From Rotaria sordida (Eukaryota; Rotifera; Eurotatoria; Philodinida; Philodinidae), in assembly GCA_905250125.1 (NCBI GenBank), contig CAJNOL010000190.1, positions 62,001 to 126,000 of the forward strand: a stretch of DNA of 64,000 nt. The letters are read 5' to 3'. The notes below the pieces were generated by a model that was given only the letters and a program-made list of their open reading frames with translations, was not told the origin of the DNA and did no database searches. Of the stretch, positions 49,469 to 61,866 are shown piece by piece. Position numbers and translations under genes: made by a program. Positions within the stretch are counted from its first letter, which is position 1, and the number at the start of each line of letters is the position of its first letter.

Positions 49469-49894
49469 CGTGTCTAAAATAAAATATTATTTTAGCAAAA
49501 AAAGAAAAAAACGATTATTTGATTTGATCGATCAAGTTTACATGAGTCATTCAGCAATGCTAAACGTTCATATGAGAACGAATTAGTATTTAGTATTATT
49601 AGCGACATTTTATTTATTCATTTTGTTGCTTTTTTTTGAGTAATAATTTAATAAAATAATTTAAAATAAATTTTTCGAAAAAAAAAGAAACTTTCAATTT
49701 TATATAAATAAATAATTTATTTTCATTATATTTCAATGCTTTTTTATAAGGTTAAATATGGATATCGTATCGACTTGTTTATCATTTAATTGTCCATATT
49801 TTTGTTTGATTATCACTAGAAAAGAAAATTAGTAATTTATCTATATATAAATTTTTTTTAGATTTTCCATTCATCTCATATTTGAACCATCAAT
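49469..49894. promoter_or_regulatory. Shared divergent promoter region of DCAF13 and RPL38
   Basis: A 426 bp spacer separates the two divergent start codons, both of ribosome-related genes. A possible upstream DCAF13 exon occupies 49542-49608. No clear TATA or named motif can be assigned. The shared-promoter role is inferred from layout only. Confidence 0.4.
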
Positions 49895-50216
49895 ATGCCT
49901 AAAGAAATCAAAGATATTAAGGATTTCTTACTCATTGCTCGACGTAAAGATGCTAAATCAGTGATTATTAAACGTAATCCTGAACATGGTACACGGCAAG
50001 GAAATACCAAATTCAAAGTACGATGTAGCCGTTATTTATATACATGTATGTTTTATCAATGATTTTTTTTTTGTTATTAACTAATAATTCGTTCATTTTG
50101 ATGTTTTATCTTTTTTAGTAATTGTGGCCGATAAAGAAAAAGCTGAAAAAGTCAAACAATCATTGCCACCTGGTCTTAATGTAAAAGAAATTAAACCAAA
50201 AGGCAAAAGTACATAA
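49895..50216 (+). CDS. RPL38: Ribosomal protein eL38, 82 residues
   Basis: Exons 49895-50045 and 50119-50216 join in phase 1. The sequence [20 protein letters not shown], then [12 protein letters not shown] and [20 protein letters not shown], is the eL38 family of the large cytosolic subunit. It is longer than the 70-residue human protein. It has a longer stretch between IIKRN and KFKVRC ([10 protein letters not shown]) and a C-terminal extension (KPKGKST). A poly-A signal AATAAA lies at 50314, before the EMC1 start. Confidence 0.96.
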
Positions 50217-50407
50217 TAACAACGGCAGTTGAATTACAAAATATGCACAAAAAAAAGAAGAATTTTGTTCCATCGTTGGTTTTCTTTTGCGAACTTTGTT
50301 CAAATTTAAGACAAATAAAATCGCAGAAAGAAAATTAATAGAAAGAAAAAAAAACCTAGAATGATTGTTCTTTTTTTGTTATTTACATTTTATTAATAAT
50401 CTTCTAG

Positions 50408-53400
50408 ATGAAATTATCGATCATTTTTCTAGTCACATTTATTAGCGCAATAATATTAGTGCCTCATAGAGTCAACAGTTTATTTGAAGATCAAGTAGGC
50501 AAATTTGATTGGTAAGTAAAACAAGAAAGTCTTCTCTTTTTTTTTCGTTTAAGAAAATGGAATATTGGTAATTTTTTTTTCTGTATATAACCAAAAATTG
50601 TTCATTAATGAGTCTCTTTCTTTGCCTTGTCACTTGTACTACAATGAAAAATCGAAAAAAAGAAAGTTCAAAATAGATTAGAATAGAAATTTGGGTTTAT
50701 AAATGCGTGATATATCATACAGAACCGATAATAGTGAAGAATCATATAAGTTTAATGAAGCAAAAGTGAGAAAAAAAAAGAATATAAGTTACAATAAATT
50801 TAGTGTATTCGCCTTTAATATTCAATTTTGTAAGTCTTTTTCTAATAAGAGGAAATAAAATGATGGTATTGTTAGTATTTATTCATAATCACAATGTAAT
50901 CGAAGCAGTTAGTAGATTAAGAAACTGATTGAAAAGAACATCTACAGGGAATAGTATTTTTCTTTGTTGTTCAGATAATTGTGATGACATTTCGAGAATT
51001 TGATATTTGTGAAATTCTCATAGGAATAGTCAGAATTTGTGGTCTTTTTTAATTTTCTATTTGTTTTTTTAGGCATCGTCAACATGTTGGTTTCATAGAT
51101 GATTCTCATCAACCTTCCGCTAGTACAAATCGTTTGATTATTTCCAGTCAAGATAATGTTGTTGCTTCGCTTGATTTATCTGCACGAAAAATCGGTAATT
51201 ATCTATTTCTGTCCTTTTATTTTTTTTCTGTAACTAAAGAGAGCACAGACAAAAACACTTTATAACCAAAAAAAAACAACAAAATGTTATTTAACGAAAA
51301 AAGGAACCATTGCCATAAGGTGTAGCACATGGATTCATGCACATAACAGGTGAACCAGCCATATAACGTTGTTGATTCATCATTACAGGTGAACCAGCCA
51401 TATAACGTTGCTGATTCATCATTACAGGTGAACCAGCCATATGACGTTGTTGATTCATCATTACAGGTGAACCAGTCAGATGACATCGCTGATGCATCAT
51501 GGCGGGTGAACTAGTAGTCCAACGTTGACTATGAGTAACTGAATTCTCGACCATAGTAGGACTTGGAGGAGGTGATGGAACAGGAACACCAACAGGAATA
51601 TAGCATGGAACTGGAGAAGGAACTGGGACGGGGACTTGAACTGGAGGTGAAGGAACTGGAACAGGGACCCGAACTTGAATTGGAGGTGAAGGAACTGGAA
51701 CAGGGACTGGGACTCGAATTGGAGGTGAAGGAACCGGTACTCGTACAGGAACAGGCACTGGTCGATCGACATATACCGGTGATGGAACTGGCACAGGTAC
51801 AGGTCGATCAACAGGTACTGGTCTAGGTACTTCAACAGGATACGGTTGAGGTACAGGACGATCGACAGGAAAAGGAACAGGAACAGGTTCTCGAATATAG
51901 CGTGGTGGCGGAGCAGGAATTAAGTCAACTTGTCGTCGTTCAGCAATATAATAATCTGGAGCATATCCTATACTGCCACGAGCACCACCATATGGTACAG
52001 CTGGTGATGGACCGGGATATGCCCCTCCATAATCACAATCCATTGGACCGCCTATTCCAGTTCCATAAGGTGGTCTCGCCATACCATCAGCATGTGGATA
52101 ACCCATTGGACCTTGTCGATAATTAAGAAAACTGCTATGCCCACCAGGACTACCAGCTAAATTATCCGAAGCATAATTTCCTACACCACCGTAAGCTAAA
52201 CCGTGTTGACTTGAATGATAAAAACCGCTATTATATTTACTATTCATTGGTCGATGAAATGCTGATCCAGAATTTAAATGCATATAACCTGATCCCGATC
52301 TTTCAAGACCACAATCATCATCATCACCAGTTGAAAAACGTCGTTCTAGACGTTCACCAAATCGATTTAAAGCATCAACAGTTTTTGTAACGACTCGATC
52401 CATCGATGATTTGATTGTATTTGTTGTGATCGTTATTTTGTAACTATCATTAATGTTGATAGGTAGTTAGTTTTTATATACAAAACTAAATGAATAATCT
52501 ATGAATAGTGACAGGTTGTAGGTGGCGAGGGTGAAGAATAAGAAAAAAACAGATTTCTTTGAAGCGTGACGAAAATCGTATGAATTACTCATTTTCTTCT
52601 TATCTGATTAAACACTAATTTTTAGGATGGCGAAAAGTTTTTGAAGCTAATGAATATGGAAAAATTGATCGAATTATTTGGTATGATCAAGAAAGTGTTA
52701 TTGTTACAGGACAAGGTAGACGTGTACGTGCATTGAGATATGCTGATGGTCTTGAAGTATGGCAATTAGCAGCAACATCAACAACTAATTCCAATCAAGA
52801 TTGGAATTCTAAATATTGTCAAGTTATTAAAAATCTATTTGATCCTGGTAAGTTTTTTTCATTTTTATTATTCATAACAAGATAATATCGCTGATTAATT
52901 TTATTGGTTCTTGTTTATGTTTATACACACGTTAATTAGTGAGTCATTTAAGTACATTTTGTTTTCTCCTATATTACACTATTGAAACATAATGTGTAAC
53001 AAAATTTAATAATTATTAAGAAATTATTTGAAAATAAAAATAAATTAGTACAATTTGTTTAAAGATTTCCAGATAATTAGTTTTTGAAACATGACAATCA
53101 ATTGTTTCCAGTTGAAAAAATTCTTCTATTATCATTAGACGCATCATTTGAGACATTCTATCTGGTCATAGGAATCTCTATTAAACTAATTGAATCAAAT
53201 GATAAGAAAGATTCTTTTCATTGTAAAGGGCCAAATTATAAATTTACGATTAATTTCATATCGTAGAATGTGTTGATAACAAAATAATTAATTTCTATTG
53301 TTAATGATCTTTTATTTTTAGGTACAATTCATATTCTAAGTAATGACCTTCTATGGAGTGTATCATCCTATGGTGAAATGCTCTGGTCAATCACCCTTCC

Positions 53401-56400
53401 AACAAAGTAAATATTTAATTTCAGTCTTAATACCAAATTAATATTTCTTTTTTTTTTTTTTTTTATTAAAGATCAACGTTAAAAAATCTTTTTCTTCTAT
53501 CAACATCACAACATGTTATTGTTGGAAGTATTGATTCAAATATAAATCAACTTCAAATAACTTATTATTCTAAACAAAATGGTGTTCAATCATTTTCTTC
53601 ATCAATGCCATGGTCATTTAATTTTGATGATAGTCGAAAGTAAGATTTTTTTTTTTTAATTTTGTTTTTTTCAATTAAAAATAAAACATAAAATTAACTT
53701 TATTCATTTTCTTTTAATAGTAAATGTACAACAACGAATAATCTTATTTTATGTTCAAATAATAATGAACTTTCAATAATTACAATTCCAACAACAATGA
53801 ATGATACAAATATAATTACAAATAATATAAAAATTCCAAATACAATCGAACAAATACGTGTTTTATATGAAAGTAATACACATAGTATTTTATCAATAAA
53901 AATGATAAATTTTGAAACAAAAATTTATCAATTTAATAAAAAAGAATCAACAATAGAATGGGAATTTCATGAATTAAATATTCAAATAAAATCTAATGGT
54001 TTTTATAGTATTATTACAGAAAAAAATCTTGTTGGACAACAAATTCTTGAAGCATCATCAAATGAACAAAAACTTAATTTTTATGTTTCAAATATAAATG
54101 AACAAACTTTATCAAATACACGTTCATATTCAATTTTACTTCCAGAAAATATGGGTGAAATTGAATATATTGCATATTCAATCGTTAAACATACACAATT
54201 AGTCACACTTAGAATGCAAGATGCTTCTTTACTTGTTATTAAATTAGCTGATAATGGAGGTAGGTACAAATTGTAGATTTACAAAATCCAAAATGCACAT
54301 CATAACAAAGATAATCTTGTTTTGTATACAGATGTATTTCAAGATCGTGCATCTCCCTAGAGACATTTTATTCTTGATCTCGAACTACTGACGAGGGAAC
54401 TATTCGAACTAATGTCTATCGTTTGAACTTTGAATCAGCCTACAGGGACGCCTTGGTGAGACTAACAGAAGTCTAAAACAAAGAGTTCGTCCTCATAGAT
54501 ATTTGTAGACGAATTATGATCGTTTTATTGAATTTTTGACCCAAAATTTCGTCCATAGATAGGTTGAATGACCCTTAGAATGTTCTGAAAGTTTCAATCG
54601 AAATATTGCATTTTCAATTAAACTCGACTTTTGTATCAGATCTACGGTAAGCGAACATTTTTTAGAAATTTCATATCTCAACAAAACAGCATTCTTTTAG
54701 GCTGAAATTTTCAGGGTATTCTATAAATTATTAGACCCATCTATGAGCGAAATTTCATGTCGAAAATTCTGATTTTTTGATTCTTCAGTATACAACTAAA
54801 GCTGGTTCGAAAATTCAGTAAAACGATAAGAACTCCACTTCAAAAGTTCATGGGGTGAATCTTTTCCGACTTTTGCTAGTCTTAGCAAGGTATACTTATA
54901 ACTTCAAACGGCGAGTTTAATCTTTTTCGATATGTAATAACACTTATTTAAAAAGATTCTAATGATCTTCTTGTTATTAGCTGAACTAATTCTACATCGT
55001 GATGAAGCATTATCTTCAATAATATCTGTTGAAACATTTGATTTATCATTATCAATTGGACAAATGCGTATTGAAGAAGAATTTGGTGGCACAGGAGTAT
55101 TTAGTATGTTTGCAAGACGAATTACAACACAATTATCTCAATTAATTGTAAATATTATTTAAAAATTAAATTAAAATCATTGTTAGATTTCATTTTATTT
55201 TAGAGTTTTGTGCTACGTTTAATTGATTTATTTACACATGGAAATCGAAATCGTGCTTACATGGATAAACAAGCTGCAACAATTCGTGATGAATTTAATT
55301 TAAATAAAATTCTTATTGTTGTTACATCTGTAGGAAAGGTAATTATTTATTTATTTATTTTTGTAAGAAAAAAATTTATTTATTTATTTATTTTATTTTA
55401 TTTAAAGGTTTTTGGTATTTTAACACAAAGTGGTGGTATTTTATGGAAACATTATTTTAATAATTTTGCACCATTTCAACATTTTAATACAGTTCAAGTA
55501 CCTTTATTTCATATTCGTTCAGCTGCTCATTATACACATCAACCATTAGCATCAATTGTTTATCGTGATCGAGTAAAAAGAAGAACAAAAAAACAAAACC
55601 CATCTTTTTTATTTAAATTATAAATTTCATATTTAGAATTCTTTACATGAAACACATGTACAAACATTTAATCCATATACAGGAGATTTAGATAATACAT
55701 TAAGTACATCATCATTACCATATCGTATAAAACATGTTTTTCTATCAACACAAATTGTTGATGAATTTTGTAAAGTATTATTATTCGTCGATACAAATAA
55801 TAAAGTTTGTTTCTTCAATAAAACCAAAAAAAGTAAAATAAAATAAAATTTTATATTATATATATATATAGATACATACATATCCATCAGTACCACTCTC
55901 ACGTGCATTAAGTACGCAAATTCCAACATATATTTATTTATTTGATAAAAATGAACAAGTATTTATTGGTTATTATTTATCGATTAATGAAAATGATCAA
56001 CAAAGTGTAAGTAAAAAATTTTAGTTGAATGTCATTAGGTTTATGATTAATATTTGAAAGTGATAAGGATCGAATCTAATTGAGGGAAAAAGAAAAAATG
56101 TTCGATGATGTATATGAAGTTTGACGATTCAGAATTGAAATTATTGAAGATAAAAACTTTTATATTTGCACGCTAAAATAGCTGAGAACATTTTTATTTT
56201 ATATATTTAGTCAACAAATTTAAAAGAAGTATGGCGTGTTTTATTTCAAAATGAAGAAGTTATTAATATACATACTCGATCAAGTTCAGGTAAATTAAAA
56301 TAAGTTTTTATTTCATTAATGAAAAAATAAAAATTCGAAAATTTTATTTTATTTTATTTTATTTTATTAAGATCGTGTTCATTCTGCTGGTATTGTTCTT

Positions 56401-59215
56401 GGTGACAGAAGTGTTCTTTATAAATATACAAATCTAAATCTTATTGCTGTTGTCACAGAAGGAATTGATTATCAAAAAGGTATTAATTTAGATTTAATTT
56501 TTTTTTTTGAAAAAGATGATTAACAAAGAAATCTTTTATCATATCATTTATTGATTTTAAGCATCTTTTGATAGTTAATAAAAATTTAATCATTGACATG
56601 ATCAGCATACTTGAAGATATTCATCTCTTTTAAATATTGTCATTAAAAAATAGCTGCGAAAATCAGGCGTTATGCACAAGCACCAAGATGAAAAGAAATT
56701 CATAAGAAAATATCTCATACGGGTAGTGTAAAAGACAACTATATGTTTCACGGCGATTTTTGACCTCAGAACAGAAAATATGTAGGTTAGTAGAGCAAAA
56801 TTTCGCCCATCTAATAGTCTATATATAGTTAAGTGCTAAGATATCAATAGAGAGCGCTACCTATTGACCATTCAGCGATTCGCAATAGAACTGCATAATA
56901 CATCCCCCATTAGGTAGAGGAAATCTTTATCTACACACTTGTATATATCTTATTCGTAGATCAAAGTCTTATAGTCGTTGTAATGAATTATTTTCCATTA
57001 TCGGACGGACATAGATTCCTGCCCTCACTTAAACTAACGAGGGAATATTTCTAGATGTTTATTCACTTTTAAGACAGGACTTCGTGCATCTTATAGACAT
57101 GACGTAAGTGAACTATGTCTACCATAAAAAGAGTTCATTCCCATGACTTGCTTCTGAGAAGGTCGAACATTTTCTAGTCAGTTTTAGCTGTAGGATCCTA
57201 CATTCACAGCATGACAATTTTTCTGAATTCCGACCTAAAACTTTGCTCAAACGAAGACGTCAATGAGACTAACTTGTATAAAAAAATTTCAGAAATTTCA
57301 GATTGAATCTCTTCGAAATATGGAACTTTTGAGATATAAGCTTTTTCTTTCATAGATACTATATACAGCATGTATTTTTTTGAGAGCTTCATATGTCGGA
57401 GAGACTTAGTTCAACAAGTCTTAAATTTTTTATGTAAGCCAGTCTAATTGATGTTTTTATGTTAGCAAAGTTTGAGTTTCAAATTTTGAAAAAAATGGTC
57501 ATGCTGCAAATAATATACCCTACAGGCGAAATTCAATAAAAAGCACTTGACTTCCTCAGAAATACTCTCCATATTTCAAATTACTTTTCGACTGAGACGA
57601 TGTGCATTTTATGAGTATTAGTGAGTAATAGAGAAATCTACAATGGCTTGTTTTTCAGAACTTTCATTCTCGAGATATCGAAATTTTATTAGACTTTTCA
57701 ACAAAAAACAGTCATCCTTCTTACGTCACATAGAAAACAGACTTTTGACTTCAAACTTTGCACGAACGAAGTTCTTAATGAGATTAGTTGATTGTAAAAC
57801 TCGTATTTCCTTTCAGGAGGTATAACAAAATTTGCTTTTACTCATAAGAGAATTTTGAATATTGAATAACTCGAGATAGGAGATACCAGAAAAATTACAG
57901 CTTACCCAATGAACTAATCTCATTGATACATTTGTTCATGCAAAGTTTAAAGTTGTGACCTGAGGAGTACCACAGCTTTTTTTTGAAAAATCCAGTAAAA
58001 TTTCGAGAATGGAGGCTCGGAAAAGCAACTCACTCTAGACTTTTCTATTGCTATCTAGCATTCATCAAGTAAACATGATCTCGGTCGAAAGGCGATTTGA
58101 CAGAGCTAGAGAAGTTTTCGTATTAGCTGAATGCTTTTCAATATATGACTAGATCATTACAGTCTATTAATTTTCAGAAGATCAATAAAAATCATAAAAG
58201 AAAAAACTTCAAAAAAAGATCTTTTATTAAATAAAAAAAAATAAAATTTATTATTATTTATCTAGTTCCATTCATAAATATTTATCTATTGGATACTGTT
58301 ACTGGTTCATTAAAACTTTCTCATACACATAAACGTGTCAAATCACCAGTACATGTTATTCTTGCTGAAAATTGGATAATCGTAAGTTTAAAAGTAAAAT
58401 TATGATAACAAAAAAAAAAGAAAAGAGTTTTTTTTTCTTAGTATACGTATTATAATCAACGTTATCGTCGATATGAAGCCGTCAGTTCATCATTATTTGA
58501 AGGGCCAGCACAGTATAATTATTCAACATTTTCATCATTTGATCCCATTGAACCAGTTGTACAATCAAAAGCATATATATTACCATATGGTGTCAATGCT
58601 ATTCAAGTAACAACAACTGAAAAAGGCATAACATCAAGAGATATAATTAGTAAGTCAAGATAGTAAATGTAAACAAAACCAATGAATAATATCAAATTCT
58701 AGTGGCAGCACCTAATGGAATGCTTATTGAAATACCTTGGATATTGTTTGATCCTCGACGACCACTTGATTTAACACCAATGGACAGGTAAAGAACAAAA
58801 AAAAAATTTTGTAATAACAAATAAAACTTAATTATAGAGAAGAAGGTTTGATAATGTATACGCCAGAGATAATGGTTAATTTTGAAAGCGTCATTAATTA
58901 TTATAAGTATGTTTATAATATTCGTGGTATTCATACAGTTGCTACTGGTCTTGAATCAACATCTATCGTATTTGCGTATGGTCTTGGTATGTCATAATAA
59001 TAAACAAGATTTTGTTTATAAAATAATAAATCTTATTTTGTTTTTTAAATTTAGATCTTTTTTTTACTCGTGTTTTTCCATCACGTGTATTTGATCAATT
59101 AAAAGATGATTTTGATTTTATGTTTATTGGTTGGTCAACAGTTGCATTTGTTGTTGGTTCATTTATAGCAAAACGTTTTGCTGCTATTCACCAAACAAAA
59201 AAAGCTTGGAAATAA
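50408..59215 (+). CDS. EMC1: ER membrane protein complex subunit 1, 971 residues
   Basis: Eighteen exons (50408-50511, 51073-51194, 52626-52847, 53322-53406, 53472-53639, 53721-54259, 54981-55147, 55204-55338, 55408-55572, 55637-55804, 55872-56006, 56211-56289, 56372-56479, 58266-58381, 58442-58649, 58703-58787, 58838-58986, 59055-59215) sum to exactly 972 codons; human EMC1 has 993 residues. A signal peptide ([18 protein letters not shown]) leads to a luminal PQQ-like beta-propeller ([27 protein letters not shown]). The DUF1620 region and C-terminus are diagnostic: [53 protein letters not shown], then one TM helix and KKAWK. EMC inserts tail-anchored and polytopic proteins in the ER. The TAG of an acceptor-like ttctag abuts the ATG. 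Confidence 0.96.
50512..51072 (+). other. EMC1 intron 1, nothing recognised
   Basis: 561 bp of AT-rich sequence without coding signal or paired repeats. Confidence 0.5.
51291..52403 (-). CDS. Intronless Pro/Val-rich repeat protein nested antisense in EMC1 intron 2
   Basis: A single 370-codon open frame lies wholly inside the EMC1 intron 51195-52625, on the opposite strand. It begins [20 protein letters not shown], passes a Gly/Tyr-rich segment (about 40-160) and a long VPVPVP repeat zone with RPVPV and PSPP blocks (about 170-285). It ends in four to five copies of a 13-residue unit ([13 protein letters not shown]). The base composition is clearly less AT-rich than the surrounding intron, and the opposite frames are only shadows. 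VPV repeats resemble articulin/alveolin-type cytoskeletal proteins. A structural or cuticle-like role is inference. No signal peptide is seen. Confidence 0.75.
   Translation of the reverse strand: MDRVVTKTVDALNRFGERLERRFSTGDDDDCGLERSGSGYMHLNSGSAFHRPMNSKYNSGFYHSSQHGLAYGGVGNYASDNLAGSPGGHSSFLNYRQGPMGYPHADGMARPPYGTGIGGPMDCDYGGAYPGPSPAVPYGGARGSIGYAPDYYIAERRQVDLIPAPPPRYIREPVPVPFPVDRPVPQPYPVEVPRPVPVDRPVPVPVPSPVYVDRPVPVPVRVPVPSPPIRVPVPVPVPSPPIQVRVPVPVPSPPVQVPVPVPSPVPCYIPVGVPVPSPPPSPTMVENSVTHSQRWTTSSPAMMHQRCHLTGSPVMMNQQRHMAGSPVMMNQQRYMAGSPVMMNQQRYMAGSPVMCMNPCATPYGNGSFFR
51340..51490 (-). repeat. 39-bp coding tandem repeats
   Basis: The plus strand shows ATTACAGGTGAACCAGCCAT followed by a variable base and ACGTTG, then GATTCATC, recurring every 39 bp from about 51345 to 51480, four to five copies. 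Each encodes one 13-residue [15 protein letters not shown] unit of the nested gene. The newest copies are almost identical. Confidence 0.85.
52848..53321 (+). other. EMC1 intron 3, nothing recognised
   Basis: 474 bp AT-rich intron. A reading frame inside (53084-53266) has no domain and runs through intronic composition. Confidence 0.5.
54260..54980 (+). repeat. EMC1 intron 6 with a foldback element
   Basis: Within this 721 bp intron, 54540-54620 (TTCGTCCATAGATAGG, CTTAGAATGTTCTGAAAGTTTC) is answered inversely at 54700-54765 (GAAATTTTCAGGGTATTCTA, CCCATCTATGAGCGAAATTT). This is the same family as the foldback at 12290-12500. Confidence 0.75.
56480..58265 (+). repeat. EMC1 intron 13 (1.8 kb) with inverted repeat units
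   Basis: A unit with AAACTTTGC, ACGAAG and AATGAGAYTA occurs at 57235-57275 and 57740-57790. It recurs in reverse complement at 57905-57960 (ACTAATCTCATTGATACA, GCAAAGTTTAAAG). This marks one or two further foldback elements. No coding signal is seen. Confidence 0.6.
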
Positions 59216-59570
59216 ATTCTTACAATCATTCCAAATCGACTTTTAAAAACAAACAAACCATAAGAAAAGTATTTGTTCTTGCTATGTTTTTTGTTTTCTT
59301 TTTTGTGTTAATGTACAGCGACAGATTTTCACTGGTAGTTTAAGATTTTACAAAAAACAAAAAAGAATTCTACTACTAACCAATTTCTGTTTCTGGATCT
59401 ATTTCGTTTTTTCTTTGTAATGTGTGTTCGTTGATGAATCTCGATAGACAGAACATGACCGTATTGATAAACATCGTTTGATTAATAAGATAACAATTAA
59501 ATACGAAGAGAGATGAGATGATCTGTTTAATTGAAATTTGTTATTTGAATTTTACATTTTTATAGTTTCA

Positions 59571-59576
59571 AATAAA
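59571..59576 (+). terminator. Poly-A signal of EMC1
   Basis: AATAAA 356 bp after the EMC1 stop, the first clear hexamer I see downstream. Confidence 0.4.
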
Positions 59577-60440
59577 ATCTATTTGATTTGATATCGATAT
59601 TAAATTTAGATTTTTTTTTTGTTTTTATTTTAGATATATTGATAAGAATTATTGTTTCTGTTAAGGAAACGAATAGATTATCTTTTCTATGCGAATGTCA
59701 ATTTACATCCGGTGTCGATTCGTTATCTTCTTCTTTTTATTTAGCTTTTCTATATGCCAAGAAAATTATTGTTGACATGTCTCCAGGACTTGAATCATGA
59801 GTTTCTTCAAGGATCTTCATTAGGAAAAAAAGATCAATGATCACCAACTTGTCAGTTTGAGATAACAATGAAATTATTTTTCTTTCATCAAGAGTAAGAA
59901 AGTCTTTTATTCCTTTATTGTGATTGGTAATATTTCTTAGAATAAGTTTCTAATTAAAAACACGAGAAGTGTAAGACGTTTTGATGTATGTATGAAAAGG
60001 AAATTTGAGTCAAGTCTATTAAGATAAGTTTTCAAATTGAGTTTCCATTTTCTATCTATTACTTGTTCTGTTATCGATGTTAACAGAAGATTTCATCGAG
60101 AATTATTTTTCTAGGTATAAATATTTGCTATTATTTACATTCTAGTATCTCTCATAGTAGAAGGCCATCATTTTTATTTATTGAAAATAGTCATAATATT
60201 TTAAAAAAATCAAGGCAAACGTAGGTTTCTGTTGTTCTACTCATTATATTACATTTATTTTTATTCTCGCTCTGCTTATTCTGTAGAATGTCAATATTAA
60301 GTTTGGTTTTGCTTTCTTTTTTTTCTTTCGCTCGTTTTCTTCATTTGCTTGTTATGTTTGATGACAAACTAATATTGATATCGATTATATACGATTCGAT
60401 TATATCAAATGAATGAATAAACGGAACGTGAATGACAAGT

Positions 60441-60476
<36 letters not shown>

Positions 60477-61866
60477 CATCTCAACAAGTATTATCATCGT
60501 AAAAGATCGTTATTTCTATAGTTAGTATTATTATCATCATCATCCTCGTCGCTGCTGTTGTTGTTGTTGTTCTGTTGAAGCATACAAAAAGAGTATTATA
60601 CTCTGTTGCAGTCTATCATCAAAACTCGACGCCCACACATATTACTGAAACCGATTTTCTTCTTTCTTTCGTCCTTCCTACAATAGTCTTCTTTCTCCGA
60701 TCGATCGAATCAACGAAGTGTCTGACTGGTTGACTCACCGACGACTACGTACAAAGGTCGTCATTCTCTTTTCCTGCTTCTACTACCATCGGCGATGGTA
60801 GCAACTATTATTATTTTTTTCTCTTCTACCGCAGATGGCTAGAGTATATATTTGATTTATGTCGTATGTGATGGTGCGAATATGCCTTCTGTGCACATTA
60901 CTACCTTGAATCTTCTGATGGGATTGATATAAATACAGAATAAAAACGAAAAAGTGAAGGTTTGATGATTACTTTTTTGAAATTCTTATCGAGAAGAAGA
61001 CGAAAAAGTTTTGATGTATATACTCGGTTTTTTTCTTCTCTTTCTGATTTAAATTGGCCATATTAATTTAACGATTCTTTTGCTACATATTATTATATTC
61101 AACGTAAGTATAAGTGATGACAATATATCCTCAAGCGTTTCCTATTCATAGTGACGAGGTTATTTTTACTTTTATCTCTTCCGTATTTAAACAAATGTTG
61201 GTGAAAAAAAAAAAAAAAGAAAAGAAATAGTTCCGGATTTTTTCTTCCTCGATCCAAGGAAATATCGACCAAATGTGCAATGATCGATTTGATTAGAGAG
61301 AGAGAGAGAGAGAGAGAGAAAGAAAGAAAAACAAAAAGAGAAGAAAAATTGTTTCGAAGACACACCTTATGAAAAGTCACCATGTAATACTAAATAAAAA
61401 AGAAAGAAAAAACCTAAGCGTATTCCCTAGGCGATCATATATCTCTTATTCTCATTTTTTTCCTTTCGTGTTTCTTTTTGCCTCTTGATTGAGCAAGGAC
61501 ACAAGGTAATATTTATGATCATATAACGTTTTCTATTCGTCTTTGTTTGTAGATAACAAAACTTCCATTATATTTGATGATGATGACGTTCATCAAGTAT
61601 CTTACTCTTTTTCCTACTAACAATATCCAACGTCAACGGTATTGAACAACAACATCCTCGTCATCATCATCATCACCATCCTAGATCGAGAAAGCAAATA
61701 TAAACTCTTAAGTTATCTCTCTTTCGGTCGCTCTTTTCTTGTCTAATTACGTAAGTGATTCTTCTTCTTCTTCGTCTTGTTCTATCACTAGAAGAATAAT
61801 GATGTTTCTCTCATTCATACATATACATCTATATATATATATATATAAATGTTTATATAGAGCACA
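59577..61866. other. Intergenic and upstream region of the ankyrin gene
   Basis: Low-complexity tracts include GA repeats at 60443-60473 and 61297-61322, ATC/GTT triplet runs near 60530-60570, and CATC runs near 61660. There is no coding signal. The pyrimidine/purine tracts may belong to a promoter or 5' UTR of the gene starting at 61867. Confidence 0.5.

Noticed and set aside
51497..52126. Other frames over the nested Pro/Val-rich gene on both strands
   Set aside because: They are repeats of low-complexity codons read out of frame. The 370-codon frame has the sensible start, composition change and repeat units.
59588..59800. 70-residue plus-strand frame after EMC1
   Set aside because: It begins within the EMC1 3' region after the poly-A signal and has no domain or splice partner.
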